The translations under genes and the position numbers were made by a program. Under the pieces are notes generated by a model. It was not told the DNA's origin and made no database searches. It was given only the letters and a program-made list of their open reading frames with translations. From contig OZ021722.1 of assembly GCA_963978545.1 (NCBI GenBank), forward strand, positions 41,233,565 through 41,297,564: a stretch of 64,000 nucleotides of DNA, read 5' to 3'. Below, piece after piece: positions 11,484-22,694 of this stretch (the first letter of the stretch is position 1; each line of letters starts with the position of its first letter). Source of the stretch: Linyphia triangularis. Lineage: Eukaryota; Arthropoda; Arachnida; Araneae; Linyphiidae.

Positions 11484-12166
11484 CAGCGATCGCCACTAAC
11501 TTTTAGAGGCGGGCCGTATGACTTATATTGGAGCTTTTCACGGGCCGAATATACCAAAAAATGTATCTTTAATTATTATCTATTTAATAATATGTAGCAC
11601 TTCTGAAAACTGGAAAAAATATTAATTTGTTTTCTTAATGAAATTACAGTTGACATTTGATTATTTGTTTCAAATAATTAAAAAAAAAATAGTTTTCATT
11701 ATTAATAAATGGAAGTATAAAAAAGAAGTAAATCTTTTGTTTCAACGTGGCAATGCGATTTGACCTAACTTAAAATAAAAGTATAAAACTATACTTCCAG
11801 ATTACTCCGTTGCAGTCTATATCAATTGTGAGACGATGGTGGTCGAAATCTTTCAGTTTATTTTATGATTGAGTCGATGTCGAGTGTTTGTTGCAGTCAA
11901 TGTTAATAAATTGTCCAAATGTGATTCTGTTAAGTTATTCCTGTATTTATTCTCGATGAAAACAACCTTGCTGAAAGTTTCTTCATATAGTTTCTGCGGG
12001 CATGTAGTGGAGAACTCTGTTATACATAGTTAACATAATATTTTGCGTAAATTAAAATTATGTAAAAAAAAGTCCATACTGTGAAATTTGATTTTTTTTT
12101 TAATCTTTTGTGGTGCCGGCGGGCCGCAGAAAAATCTGTCGGGGACCGCGTTAGTGGCTGACGCTG
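11484..12166 (-). mobile_element. hAT-type DNA transposon remnant, 683 bp
   Basis: Perfect 8-bp target duplication ACCTATAA at 11476-11483 and 12167-12174. Termini begin CAGCG and share GCCACTAAC, followed by GGGCCG motifs, the usual look of hAT ends. Internally deleted: only a decayed transposase fragment remains on the minus strand (about 11824-12010). Confidence 0.9.
11824..12010 (-). pseudogene. hAT transposase C-terminal fragment
   Basis: One minus-strand frame reads ETFSKVVFIENKYRNNLTES and continues with HLDNLLTLTATN. This resembles the hAT dimerisation region of ZBED/GTF2I-repeat-type transposases (the F-S-x-M-K-x-I-K-x-K-Y-R-x-R-L-T-x-x-H-L-x pattern). The frame is interrupted by a stop in a following NHKIN*KIS stretch and by stops upstream, so it is dead. 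Its position inside the hAT termini supports the identification. Confidence 0.7.
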
Positions 12167-12174
12167 ACCTATAA

Positions 12175-13355
12175 AGACTTAGCTGGTATTTTGCAAAAAA
12201 AAAAATATTGTTTCATTTTTGTGGTTTTTAGTCTAGATTTCACTAAATGAACAAAAGTATCCGATTATTTTAAACGAATATCTTAACATTAGTAACGAAA
12301 GAAAATGAGTTTATGTACCTGAGCAATCTAATATTTAAGATTTTTTTTTTCGTAGAACTTTACATGTGATACGTTACTTGGTAAAAACAATATTTCAGAA
12401 GTTTTTATTTTATTTATGTCGATTGATTTAAACATATAAAGATTGAGTAGCTTTCTATTTTTGTCTCTTCACATTACCACTTAACTTTTAAATTTAATAC
12501 TTGTGAAATGGATAATTTCAATTTTCTCTAAATTTGTAACATTTCTCCAGTTATTAATGCACAATCATGTATACAACTGATTTTCAGATTGTTAAGTTCT
12601 AAATAATGTTATGATCCAAATCTGAGTCCATCAAAAGGTTTCTTGAGAACTTTTGTAAATCATAATCTAGGACGTCGGCTAATTATCATTTACGATAATA
12701 GAAGTCGCCCTGTCAACGTCCTATCTTTATAAAACAGGATTTTAGTTGCCTTCGTTACGTAGTTTATGTTCTTAAAAACGGCAACAAGTTTAAAGTGGTT
12801 CTCGTTCTCGTCATATTGGGAAAAATTTGTTTTTTGTGGAGCTGCATTTGAAAGTTTTCTTCTCTTTGTGCATTAAATAACTGCAAATAAACTCCTTAAG
12901 TCGACTTGGCAAATGTGTTAGAATAAAAATAAAAACTATCATCAGGTGTTTTGTGCATGGTTCGTCAAAAATTTGAGTTGGGATTTACTACTTAGTTTAT
13001 GGCCAATATGTATAAAAAAAAATTTGATTAAATAGTCACCGTTATATTTACTTGCAGTTTAGGAACTGGAGGGTTAATCTTAACAATGCGTGGAGACCGT
13101 ATTTTGATGCTTTCATACAAATGATAAGGTTATGGCAAAGCTTACACAATAACATGTGGTGTTTTTGACACCATAAGTTCTCAGAAGAAAAATCCCGCTC
13201 AAGGATCTATTAAAATCATATAGCTCTCTTCATTTGAAATTTTTTCCATCCTATGAGAGCAACGAACTGATCCCATGTGGTATCGAAGCAGCGAAATGAA
13301 TCCAGTCTATTTCTCATTTCCATTTGATCTCAAATGAAGAAACATTTACCGTCAT
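12175..13355. other. AT-rich non-coding DNA
   Basis: No gene found. A short segment near 12672-12735 pairs AGGACGTCGG... with ...CAACGTCCT, hinting at a small decayed inverted repeat. Confidence 0.4.
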
Positions 13356-13359
13356 ACTA

Positions 13360-13980
13360 TCATCATATGACTTCGTAAAATATCACTATATTTTCTCCAC
13401 TGCCCTATTCGATACCCTCATAAGTACATACGACCATTTAATTCTCTAAGCTATCTCTAAGGATCCATCTTTGGTATTCCAAAACAATTTCCATCCAACT
13501 GACCCCCATTTTTAAAACCCCTCAAGAAAATTAAAAGCGCAAAACGATTTTGCACGCGGCTCTTAGTTCACTTCACTTGCACAAAGACCACACGAGAGAA
13601 CTTCTCCACGCTGCCTCCAGGGAGGGGGGAGGGGGAAGACAGTCTCCCTCTGGTGGTCGGAAGGAGAGGCTCGTCAATTAAGTTGGAGGCATGCCTCTCC
13701 CCTTTTCCAGATTTATGATGCGCGGGAGAAGTTTTCATCTCGTGAAAAGTTTCGGATCGGGAGAGGAAAGTGGATGGGGAGGTTTCGGATTTCGCGCCCG
13801 CCTCTCTTTTGAAGTGTCATCTTTTTGGCACTTTTCAGGAGATGGGGTTAGTCAGATTTTCCAGTTTTAGAGGGGTGAGTTATGTTATACCGTAATTTTT
13901 AGAGGCAGTTTCGTTTGTTCGTTTTTGGGAGATGCTGTAAGAAATGTACTTTTTTTTCTCGCGTCATGGTATTGTTTTTA
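13360..13980. other. GC-rich skew-switch island
   Basis: The core (13540-13830) is CpG-rich with GGGAGGGGGGAGGGGG. Counts: 13381-13500 has C34, G9; 13861-13980 has C13, G30 (T54, A23). The sharp change from C-rich to G/T-rich on the plus strand is the hallmark shared with other islands. Confidence 0.55.
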
Positions 13981-14595
13981 TGCTGAAAGGAAGTTTTAAT
14001 TAAAATGAAACATGCGTATGAAAATAGAATACAATTGATTGTTAAGATTGAGTAACAGTCCGTAACCTTGGGAAGAAAAAAGGCAATGTCTTAAGAACTG
14101 ATAGTGCTCTTTATCTATTAAATCAATGTGCGTATTAGAAAATATGAGAAATCCATGATCTTGAATATATATTACCAAAGCAAAATGAGCCGAAAGGGTA
14201 GTCGAAAAATCAAGAATACCATTTTTTTTTTAATTTATTTATTTAAAGAAATATATTAGATATTTTATTATCTAATTTCTTTCATTATCTTTGTTTTTCA
14301 TTATTAGTGTATGCGAATTTACGGGCGATTCCGACATATTTCTCAAAGTATTTTTAGTGAGGTTTTCTCGGTCGGCTGGCCATATGAAAAATTCATTGGC
14401 TTTAAAATAGAATTGAATAGAAAAATATGTATAAAGAAGAGTTGTCCTTATGTATGTGTGTGTCTATAGGAAGCTACAGATTTATTCCGATCTTGATGAA
14501 ATTTAGCACATTTGATCTTCGAAACAAATAGAAGGTAACTAGCTACGTGAACTTATGAAAGAAATCTCCCATTCCTCCTTTCTAGCTCCTAAAGG

Positions 14596-14775
14596 CAGGG
14601 CCGTAGACAGGGGGGGGGGGGGAGACCCCGGAAAAAAAACCGAAATTGTGTGAAATCTTGTTTTACCACTTCCCCTTCTTTTCTTTTTTTTTTGTGTGTA
14701 ACTTATTACATGTATTTAATCAAATTTTCGGCAATAATCCCCCCTCCTCCGAAAAAAATACTGGCTACCGGCTTG
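14596..14775. mobile_element. hAT-type MITE, 180 bp
   Basis: Flanked by CCTAAAGG (14588-14595) and TCTAAAGG (14776-14783), a 7-of-8 match of the hAT 8-bp duplication. Imperfect termini CAGGGCCGTAGACAG and, reverse-complemented from the right, CAAGCCGGTAGCCAG. A 13-nt poly-G starts at 14610. Confidence 0.75.
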
Positions 14776-14914
14776 TCTAAAGGGGGTATTATAATAATTT
14801 GGAATCTACTGAACCAATTTAAACTATTTTTTATAGGTTTCTTAACCAATCCAAGTGATAGGAACATAACTTCATTCCCATATTTTGTAGTTAAGTTGTT
14901 GAAATTAAGAATAG

Positions 14915-15095
14915 TTGGTTGGTTGTTTTCAGATTATCTGGCGTCGTCAGCAACACGAGGGCTATAATGCGCCGAAACATTCGTCATTAGACAAGCCAAC
15001 ATACATTTACAAACACCCATGCCAAACACGGGACTCGAACCCGCAACCTCGCGGTCTAGAAGCTAGTATGCTAACCACTATACCGTTTGGTCGGC
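14915..15095 (-). mobile_element. tRNA-derived SINE, family 1, copy 1
   Basis: Bounded by a perfect 14-bp target duplication GAAATTAAGAATAG (14901-14914 and 15096-15109). On the minus strand it starts GCCGACCAAACGG, has box A-like TAGTGGTTAGCATACTAG and box B-like GGTTCGAGTCCCG of a pol III promoter, then a tRNA-unrelated body, and ends AACAACCAACCAA. The long duplication implies LINE-mediated insertion. The overlapping ORF is incidental. Confidence 0.93.
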
Positions 15096-15334
15096 GAAAT
15101 TAAGAATAGAGGATGAACGTAAGGATGACCATAATTTAAGATCTACAGAACCAATTTTAACCTGGTATTTTTCTACAGATACCTTAACTAGTAGAAATAA
15201 TCAATTTATTTCGATGTTGATGGTTTTTGTGTGTGTGTGTGTGTGTTTTTTTTTAATATGGTGAAATCGAGGATAGGGGTCAGGGGGACATGTTCATAAC
15301 TTGCAATTGACTTAACCAATTTGAGCCACGCTAC

Positions 15335-15640
15335 AGCTGTTTCTCTGCACGTCATTATGCTTTTTACATCTTATTTTATCAGCTAGCTGTTGTATACTTT
15401 TTACTGCTTATTTTTATAATTAATGTTTCATCACATTTATTTTGATTACCCAAGTTAGTTGCACTGATTCCTTTAAATCGTAGAAAATAGCATTAGATTT
15501 TATATACAAGATAATTATTCCTATAATTATTCCTATTTTCTATAAATAGAAAGCAAAATCATACGTTTAGTTTATTTTAATCATAAAAAGAAGTGGAATT
15601 TTTCCTTTGGTTGTATTAAAACGCACAAACATTCGTTCAA
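15335..15640. other. AT-rich non-coding DNA
   Basis: Nothing recognisable. Confidence 0.5.
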
Positions 15641-16265
15641 AACCTAAAATCACTTGGCACTGCATGACCAACAACAACCACTCTGCTTTTTGTATTTCCT
15701 CAGCAAAAACCCTCCACCCCACACCGGCAACCTCAATCGATATTTAATTTGTGCGCCGTCCCCTTTCTCTCCCACACCCCCCATAAAGAGCCCGACGATA
15801 CCTCAAACCGATGGCCGAGGGCGAATGCGTGCCACACACACAATCCGAAAGGGGGGGGGGGGCTTCACTGAAAGATCGTCTGCGATGTAAGGGGGAGAAA
15901 GAGACCTTTTCTCTCCCCCCTTTTCCGACGACGGTCGATGACGCTCAGCAATCACCGGTGGGTCGTCACCCCCCCCTCCTCAACCTCTTTCCCCTCTTGG
16001 GGTTTCTCTTCTCGTCTGCCGATCCATTAGGCCTGGAGGGGGAGGAGGAGGGGAGCAGGGAGGGAGGCGTTTCGTAAACAGGACGGGGAGATCATTTGGT
16101 TGCGTATGTTATGATTCTTTTTTTGGGTTGGTGCGGTTTTTGGAATGGCCTTGTTAGAAGTGTTTCGTGGGCGGGGGTGGGTTCAGTGGTCATTGTTCGA
16201 GCTGTATTGGAGATAGGAAAGTTTTGCAGGAGATCGAGGTTAGCAAAATGTGGAGATTTTGAAAG
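15640..16265. other. GC-rich skew-switch island
   Basis: Strong example. 15601-15720 has C37, G12; 16141-16260 has C11, G45. The centre holds C-runs, a poly-G (about 15851-15860) and many CpGs. Frames open on the plus strand (15654-16077) are low-complexity Pro/Gly/Arg sequence and do not look like a protein family. Confidence 0.6.
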
Positions 16266-16269
16266 CCAA

Positions 16270-17040
16270 GTGGTTTAAAAACTAGTATTTTAATAGGGGA
16301 CCTAACGTGTAGTTTTGTGGTACATTTATACATATTTATCCTCTTCTGGAGCAAATTACGGGTATCGGTACCGTGTTTTACGAGTTATTGGCCTAAAATA
16401 AAGTTCATATGATTGAATTACTACAATTTTTTAAAGATTTAGCTGTTCTTCAACTATTTTATAGATATATAATCTTCCGTAAAGAATTATTAGAAGCTGT
16501 GTAATGTACAAGACAAAAATTCTCCGTTGTGCACCGGAAAAAATCGTTCACTAATCTGCTTATTGTAGTGCCTCCTGCCTCAAAGCGATTGCCTGGAAAA
16601 AGTATTTTATAAATGAGTATACATATGTATGAGAATAAATGGGGAAACAAAGGCAGTTACAAAATGTTATTTTGGGACGGAATATTTCAAATAATGTCCC
16701 CATGGTAAAAAATAATATTTCCTACCAATGCCAAGGGACTTATTTTGCTTTGAAATATTTAAATTCTACCGAATGCCTTCAGAAAATCAATCCAGCCAGG
16801 TGTTGATCACAAATCAGAAGAAGCCAAAACGTTTAGGCTTAGTTCTCTGTATTTTATACCTTTACTCTTTGGTGCAAAGAGTATCAATAGTATGAACACA
16901 TGTGCAAAGTGTAAAATTCAGTGTCTCTATCTAAAACTGAGGGGAACAGTTTAGGTGTCTGAACCTTGTATAAATCATGGAGTAGTGATGTGATCCAAGT
17001 TTTTCTTATTTTATTTTACTTGTTGAATATACTTTTTAAT
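16270..17040. other. AT-rich non-coding DNA
   Basis: No gene or bounded repeat seen. A poly-C begins at about 17048 at the edge of the next island. Confidence 0.5.
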
Positions 17041-17044
17041 GAAA

Positions 17045-17720
17045 GATACCCCCCCCCCACCACTTTATTAAACATTCACTAGTTAGAACTTCACCTGTTT
17101 TGTTTTTACCAGATAAAATTTACGAAACCCAAAAGAGAATTCGACGTCATCCATCCTCACTCAACAAACCATACTCTTCGCACTCTTCTAACCACGCGCA
17201 GAGAACACATATCGGTAACCCAACACGCACACCATATGGCAGTCGCACACAATGCCATCTCTGTTAAGATCACAACGCCCACCCCATTCCCCAACAAAAT
17301 AATGCACCCTGCACTTTTCGTATACCCTTGAAACAGAAGGACCCACAGAATTGGGCTCTAAGAAGGGGAAGGTAATACCCTACGCCCTCCTAATAGGTCC
17401 CTTTGTCGTCCTCCATCTACACCCACGCACTCTCTCGGCAATCCTTTATACCCCCCCCACCCTCTTCTCCCTGTCCCCCTATATCCTAGGGGAAACTCCT
17501 CTCCTGTTCCTCACGTTGATGCAAGGTTCTGTGAGATCGATTTTCGCCCGTGGACGTTTTGTTGGGATCTCCTTTTATAGGGCTTGACCGTTGGAATTAT
17601 TTCCGGAGGCATTGTTTCTGGGAGAGATGGTTTTCTTTGAGTGCGTTGTTTCGGTTTCGCTGAAAGTTACGAATAGAGGACAAGGTTGGGGGATTAAGAA
17701 GGAAGGGGAAGATATTTGTT
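17045..17720. other. GC-rich skew-switch island
   Basis: 17161-17280 has A39, C43, G16, T22; 17581-17700 has A26, C14, G40, T40. G+T therefore rises from 38/120 to 80/120 across a CpG-containing core of about 300 bp. ORF 17351-17587 spans the switch and has no domain features. Confidence 0.6.
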
Positions 17721-17724
17721 GACT

Positions 17725-18418
17725 TTTAAGTTTACTTTCCTTTTTGGCTGGATTTTAGCTGCATAGTGGCGAGCTGTTGAATATTTAAGCTGGAGCAATC
17801 ACTCTTTGAGATAAGCTGGTTGTTAGATTTATTATAGGATTTACGTTAATTAAGACATAGTTTAAATTTTTTTTTTTTTAAGAGATGAAAATTTTGAACT
17901 ATGTTGGATTGAAAGTAGGTCGCTTTGTTTTTCTCCTACTGTTACTTCGCCTTTGTGAGAGTAAGTGTGTGAGTCTGGAGTGCATTGCTTTTCGTTGGCA
18001 AAAACATCTCTCTTGGAAACGGGTTGCTGTCGGAAGCAAATAGCATGATTCTGACATGAGAAATAAATATTATATTCTATGTAGTACTATATTGTAACGC
18101 ACATAGTATTCATTTATACACTGCAGAAATTGCAGACTTAAATTACTGGTTCGTGCCTAATTTAACGCTTTGAATAGAGAATAAGCTGTGGTTACCTTTT
18201 TAGCAAAATACAAAGAACTTTCTTAAAGACTAAAATAGAAAAAAAAAATTATAATGCATTTATAATAAACAGTTTCTGGATTATTTTATATTAAACATCA
18301 AGGAGTGACAGGTCTTGCTACCATTTTAGCATTGTGGTAAAAAGAAAATTAAGACTATCCTTTTTTTTTAAGTAAAGGAATTTTGTACCCAAGCAACACT
18401 GGAATTGAATATATTTTT

Positions 18419-18451
<33 letters not shown>

Positions 18452-18625
18452 ACCCTACATTAACACAATCACTGTTAAGCAACATTAATTAATATATTAC
18501 ATAAGGTCATTATAATTTAAAATATATATATATATATGTAAATTCTGAAACAATTTTTGGAAAATAGACCTGCAATATTTAAAGAATAATACGAATGATT
18601 GGAAGAAAACACTGAGTGAGGTGTG
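17725..18625. other. AT-rich DNA with 28-nt poly-A
   Basis: Poly-A at 18423-18450. No adjacent SINE or LINE body was recognised, and no gene. Confidence 0.5.
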
Positions 18626-18629
18626 TTAA

Positions 18630-18949
18630 CCCTTCATAGGGCCATTTTTTTCTAGTAATGTTACGTTAAAATATTTTTGGGATTGATATTGATTCATAAA
18701 AATATTATTACATTAAAGTATTACCTAAAATTAATCTATATAGTAACCAACTTCAGTCAATCGTACATCATCTGGAACAGTTTTCTTGCTGCTCAGGAAA
18801 CTCACAGGTCGTCCTTTGCGTTTGCGACTCGAAAATCCACAATTGAGCAGATGGTGGGCACAAATCATAGGTGGGAAAATAGCTTCTCATCGACATTTAA
18901 AAATTAATGAAGTTGGTGGGAAGTATACTTTTCACGGCCATATAAAGGG
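18630..18949. mobile_element. piggyBac-type MITE, 320 bp
   Basis: TTAA on both sides (18626-18629 and 18950-18953). Termini CCCTTCATAGGGCCATTTTT and, from the right, CCCTTTATATGGCCGTGAAA. TTAA duplication plus CCC-starting inverted ends is the piggyBac signature. An incidental ORF (18677-18907) has no certain homology. Confidence 0.85.
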
Positions 18950-18953
18950 TTAA

Positions 18954-19308
18954 AGGTGTAACTAGTAACTACACAGCATTCAGTACTCAGTAATTTAGGA
19001 AAATTCCTCCTATACCATACAATACGAGATTATCTTGCACAATCAATCTCCTAACTTTATGAGTGCAGACATGAATAATCAAATTATCTGTAAATTTAAC
19101 CTTTTAATGCTGTGGTTGGGTAGTTTTACAATTTTGATGCAAAGGCAACACATGGTTCATACTGCGCCAAACAAATTGGTGCACATCAGTTTAAAAATCA
19201 CAGTATCAGAAAATTAATATAAAAATCAATGATGAAATATTTTAGGAGGTGGTAACATTCCACAAAAAATGAATCGCGGTCTGCAGTTAAAGGTTCCGCA
19301 TACAGCAA
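18954..19308. other. Spacer between two piggyBac-type MITEs
   Basis: AT-rich. A small ORF (19035-19217) has no features. Confidence 0.4.
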
Positions 19309-19312
19309 TTAA

Positions 19313-19584
19313 CCTTTGGTTAGTCGCGCGGTTGACAAATGTCTCCACAATCAGTTTCTCAATAGATGGCAGCCAATGATCAAAGCCTTCTTATATTGTT
19401 TTTCAATTTATTTTTTTAATTTTTACTTTATTCTGGTCAATAATGTTGTGCTTTTAATTCAAATACCCACTTACTTTGATATTTGGTTACGAATTTAATG
19501 GTATGCATTAAAATTTGGATTTGGGGGACACATGTCCAATACTCGACTAACCGCGAGAAAAAAGGTCGCGCGATTGATCTAGGG
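19313..19584. mobile_element. piggyBac-type MITE, 272 bp
   Basis: TTAA at 19309-19312 and 19585-19588. Left terminus CCTTTGGTTAGTCGCGCGG; right terminus reverse-complemented CCCTAGATCAATCGCGCGAC. Conserved TCGCGCG in both ends. Distinct family from the copy at 18630. Confidence 0.8.
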
Positions 19585-19871
19585 TTAAAGGTTAAACAGG
19601 TTAATGAATTTGAATCATGTTTTTATTTTTTCAATTAGTTCTTGATTTTAAACTATTCTTGACTTTCGAAAAGTGGGCAATCCTAAATACAAACATTATG
19701 CATTGATCTTTGAAGCAGATTACAAAAATTGGTGCTGTTTATACAAACTTGATGAGTTTTGGTAGGTATTCTGAGCATTATTTTAACGATGGATATTTTG
19801 AAATCATTTATAATTCAGTTTAATTTTAAATCAGTTATCAACGCACACAGTATATCAGGATAAAAACAGTA

Positions 19872-20292
19872 AAAAAATAATAGTTTAAAAAACTAAAAAA
19901 CACGTTTTAATAGAAAACTAAACGAAAAAGTAGAAAGTAATTTTAAATAAGTTTGAAATAATAGAGTGATTAACAAGAAATTTTTATTTTATCGTAAAAA
20001 AGCGTGGAGTGCTTGATGTCAATTGTTGTAAATATTTATTGACAGATATTGGTAAAAGTAGAACCTATCTGAAAATATCTTAAAAAGCACCCCACGCTTT
20101 TTTACGATAAAATAAATATTTTTTGTTAATCCGTCTATTCTTATTTCAAACTTATTTAAAATTATTTTCTACTTTTTAGTTTAGTTTTCTATTAAAGCGT
20201 GTTTTTTATTTTTTAAAACTATTATTTATTTTCTACTTTTTAATTTGGTTTTCAATAAAGCGTGTTTTTTAGTTTTTTAAACTATTAATTAT
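19872..20292. repeat. Foldback repeat with ~140-bp arms
   Basis: Left arm about 19872-20014 and right arm about 20085-20226 are inverted copies around a ~70-bp loop. Matching landmarks are ATCGTAAAAAAGCGTGG near the loop, AATTTTAAATAAGTTTGAAA mid-arm and AAAAACACG(T/C)TTTAATAG at the outer end. The outer ~65 bp of the right arm is repeated once more in direct orientation (20228-20292). No coding content. Confidence 0.88.
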
Positions 20293-20339
20293 TTTTTGTT
20301 ATAAACTACAATTTTTTTAGTTAATTTTTTTAGTTAAGT

Positions 20340-20650
20340 GTACAAAACTCTCCAGTTGTTCCTGCCAATAGTCACATGCTTGTCTCAAATTTAAGTCATG
20401 TGTATGCCTTAGTACTCGCCGTAGTACTTGGCAAAAACACTACCATGTCTCTGAATATGAAAAATCGCTAATCCTGGTAAGGATAATGCGACAAACTTGT
20501 TGAATTATTGTATTATCATCGGTCCTTGATAACTGTGCAAAATTTCAAATTAATCCAACGTTTTGAAGTGGTCGAAAATCGAGTTCAAAGATTCCGTTAC
20601 ATACATAGATACATACGAAGCGAATAAAAGCGCGTTAAAAATCAAGTTGT
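20340..20650. repeat. Possible retroelement-like tail sequence
   Basis: GCAAAATTTCAAATTAATCC, a CGAAAATCGAG motif, a TACATACATAGATACATACG run and AATAAAAGCGCGTTAAAA resemble the 3' tails of old repeats common in arthropods. No second copy in the window, so the class is unproven. Confidence 0.25.
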
Positions 20651-20929
20651 TGAACAGCATAACTTTTGACTCTATAGATTATTAGCAACATTGATAGTTT
20701 CACAAAAGTTTAAGGTAAGAAATATAGCACAGGATAGTGTCGAATACCAACCGACAATCTGAACAAAAAAATATTTACTATTCAAATATCGCTACCGCGT
20801 ATTATGGCCTTTGCAATGCAAATGGTTGGTTAATAGGGTATTCCTGAGGCAAGATCAACCAACACGTAGGCCAAAAACATTTGAAATTAAATGTGATTTT
20901 ACAATTCACAACTCAAATTTTAAAACAAA

Positions 20930-21765
20930 GTATTTTACGTAAAATTAAAAGTTAGGGTGTTTTTGTATATGCATTCAAAAATACCCAAATTACAATAATT
21001 AAAGTATTATCACCTAAAAAAACACCTTAGAAATACTTTTCACTGACCAGGCTTCAAGGTATTTTTAAAAATAGAATCACAAAATACATTTTTTAATTTA
21101 GGCATCAATTTGGTATTTTCTGAATACCTTAATAAAATCTATAAAATTCGATAAAATTGAAATTATATATATAAAAAAAAACTTTCTCTTGATGTTGGTA
21201 TAAAAAAGTATCCATCTGAATGGCCCTAATAAAATTTCTAAACTTTAGAGATTTTCATCAGAAACCTTAAAAATACCTAAAACTTCACAAAAACAGGTAT
21301 TTTTAGATTTCTAAAAATAAAACCTTAAAATACCTTCCTTCATTGTTAGTATAAAAATGTATTCATATGAATATGATTTTTTGAATATGAGGTTTTCGTC
21401 AGAAACCTTCCGAAGCCTTAAAAATATCTAAAGTTTCACAAGTATATATTTTTAGGTTTCTAAATACCTTTTTATACCAACAGAAAAAGAAAGTATTTTT
21501 ATGTTTCTAAAAATAAAACCTTAAAAATACCTAAAGCAATACAGGCATTTTTAGGTTTCTTAAAATAAAACCTTAAAAATACCTAAAGCAATACAGGCAT
21601 TTTTAGGTTTCTTAAAATAAAACCTTGAAAAAGCTCCTGTTAGGTATTTTTCCATGAGGTATTTTCAGTTGAAACCTCAAAAATACCTTTTAATACCATG
21701 AATACCTAGTTTAAACCTAAAAAAATAACCCTTTAAAATACCTTTTGTTATAGTAAGGGTACTGA
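20930..21765. repeat. Degenerate palindromic repeat region (AGGTATTTTTA / TAAAAATACCT)
   Basis: The 9-11-mer AGGTATTTTTA and its complement recur many times in both orientations. It contains a clean 52-bp tandem repeat starting ACAGGCATTTTTAGGTTTCT (about 21510-21628, two-plus copies). No coding sequence. Confidence 0.7.
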
Positions 21766-21769
21766 CAGA

Positions 21770-22325
21770 TAATTAAAAACGAGAGAATTTTTATGCTATT
21801 CTTTGATTAACAAAAAAATGTATGAAGATGAAAATCGTTGTAAGTTGAAAAATGAAAGTTAGTAAAAGATCCTTAACAATAATAGACCTTTTTAAAATTT
21901 TACAAAACAAAATTAAAAAGCCTGGTGTGGGAGGCGTCAGAGACGGCCATATTGTTAGAAATTTCCAGCTTATTATTATACTTCATAATCATAAAAAATT
22001 GTCCTTCTATTAGAGTCTTAAAAATAGTGATGGTCCAAGAATTATTTTTGTGGTCGAGGGGGGATTAATATCGTGTTACTCCACTGGTTGAGAGGTAACT
22101 TGACTTTTGTTTGATATGTCGCCACGAAAAGTAAATACTTACACAACTGTTAAATTACTTGAATATTATTTTATACTTAAAGCTAACCTGATGTTATATT
22201 TCTAAAATTGTTTGATTGAATTTTTTTTAATTGGTATATTTCATGCAAATTCCGTACAACTGATCATATTTTTGTAATACTCAGGCAGAAAAACAAAGGT
22301 TTTATAAAAAAATACTACCTTTTAA

Positions 22326-22357
<32 letters not shown>

Positions 22358-22690
22358 TTACGAAGTGAAAAATACAATTTTGTTTATTTTTAAAGTGAAA
22401 TACTTTGCAGTGCAAAGTTTCACAATCATCACCTTACTGCAATTTTGACTTGTACGCATTGTAAATTTCTACAAAATATGGTTTGATGCCCCATTCTATT
22501 TTGAACTCTACACACTAAATTGTTAGGAATCGTAATAACAATTACATCTAATCATCTACTGTTCTTTCCAGCTCTTATGAGTACCTTTTTATCGGGCTTC
22601 AACTTAAGCAAGATAAAACTCACCAGTACAAAGAGCAATTGGGTCTTTGAGTTCTCAGATTTTTGATTTTTTTTTTATCCAGATGAGCAA
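21770..22690. other. AT-rich DNA with 27-nt poly-A
   Basis: Poly-A 22331-22357. No gene seen. Confidence 0.5.
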
Positions 22691-22694
22691 GATA

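Larger units (their letters stand above)
14430..15330. repeat. Old tandem repeat family D (about 150-190 bp units)
   Basis: Diverged units share GAACCAATTTxAACC, TATTTTTCTACAGATACCTTAAC, AGGAACATAACTTCATTCCC, GTTAAGxTGxTGAAAT and CATAACTTGCAATTGAC. Units are recognisable at about 14808-14914, 15110-15150, 15149-15320, and again at 57290-57457 and 58179-58330. The array is interrupted here by a SINE (14915-15095). Its class is unknown. Confidence 0.55.

Noticed and set aside
14990..15095. tRNA gene
   Set aside because: Boxes A and B are present, but the acceptor and anticodon stems do not pair properly and the sequence continues as a SINE with target duplications. The same holds at 23141 and 61326.
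18677..18907. piggyBac transposase fragment
   Set aside because: The ORF lies within piggyBac-type ends, but I see no catalytic or C-terminal motif that supports homology.
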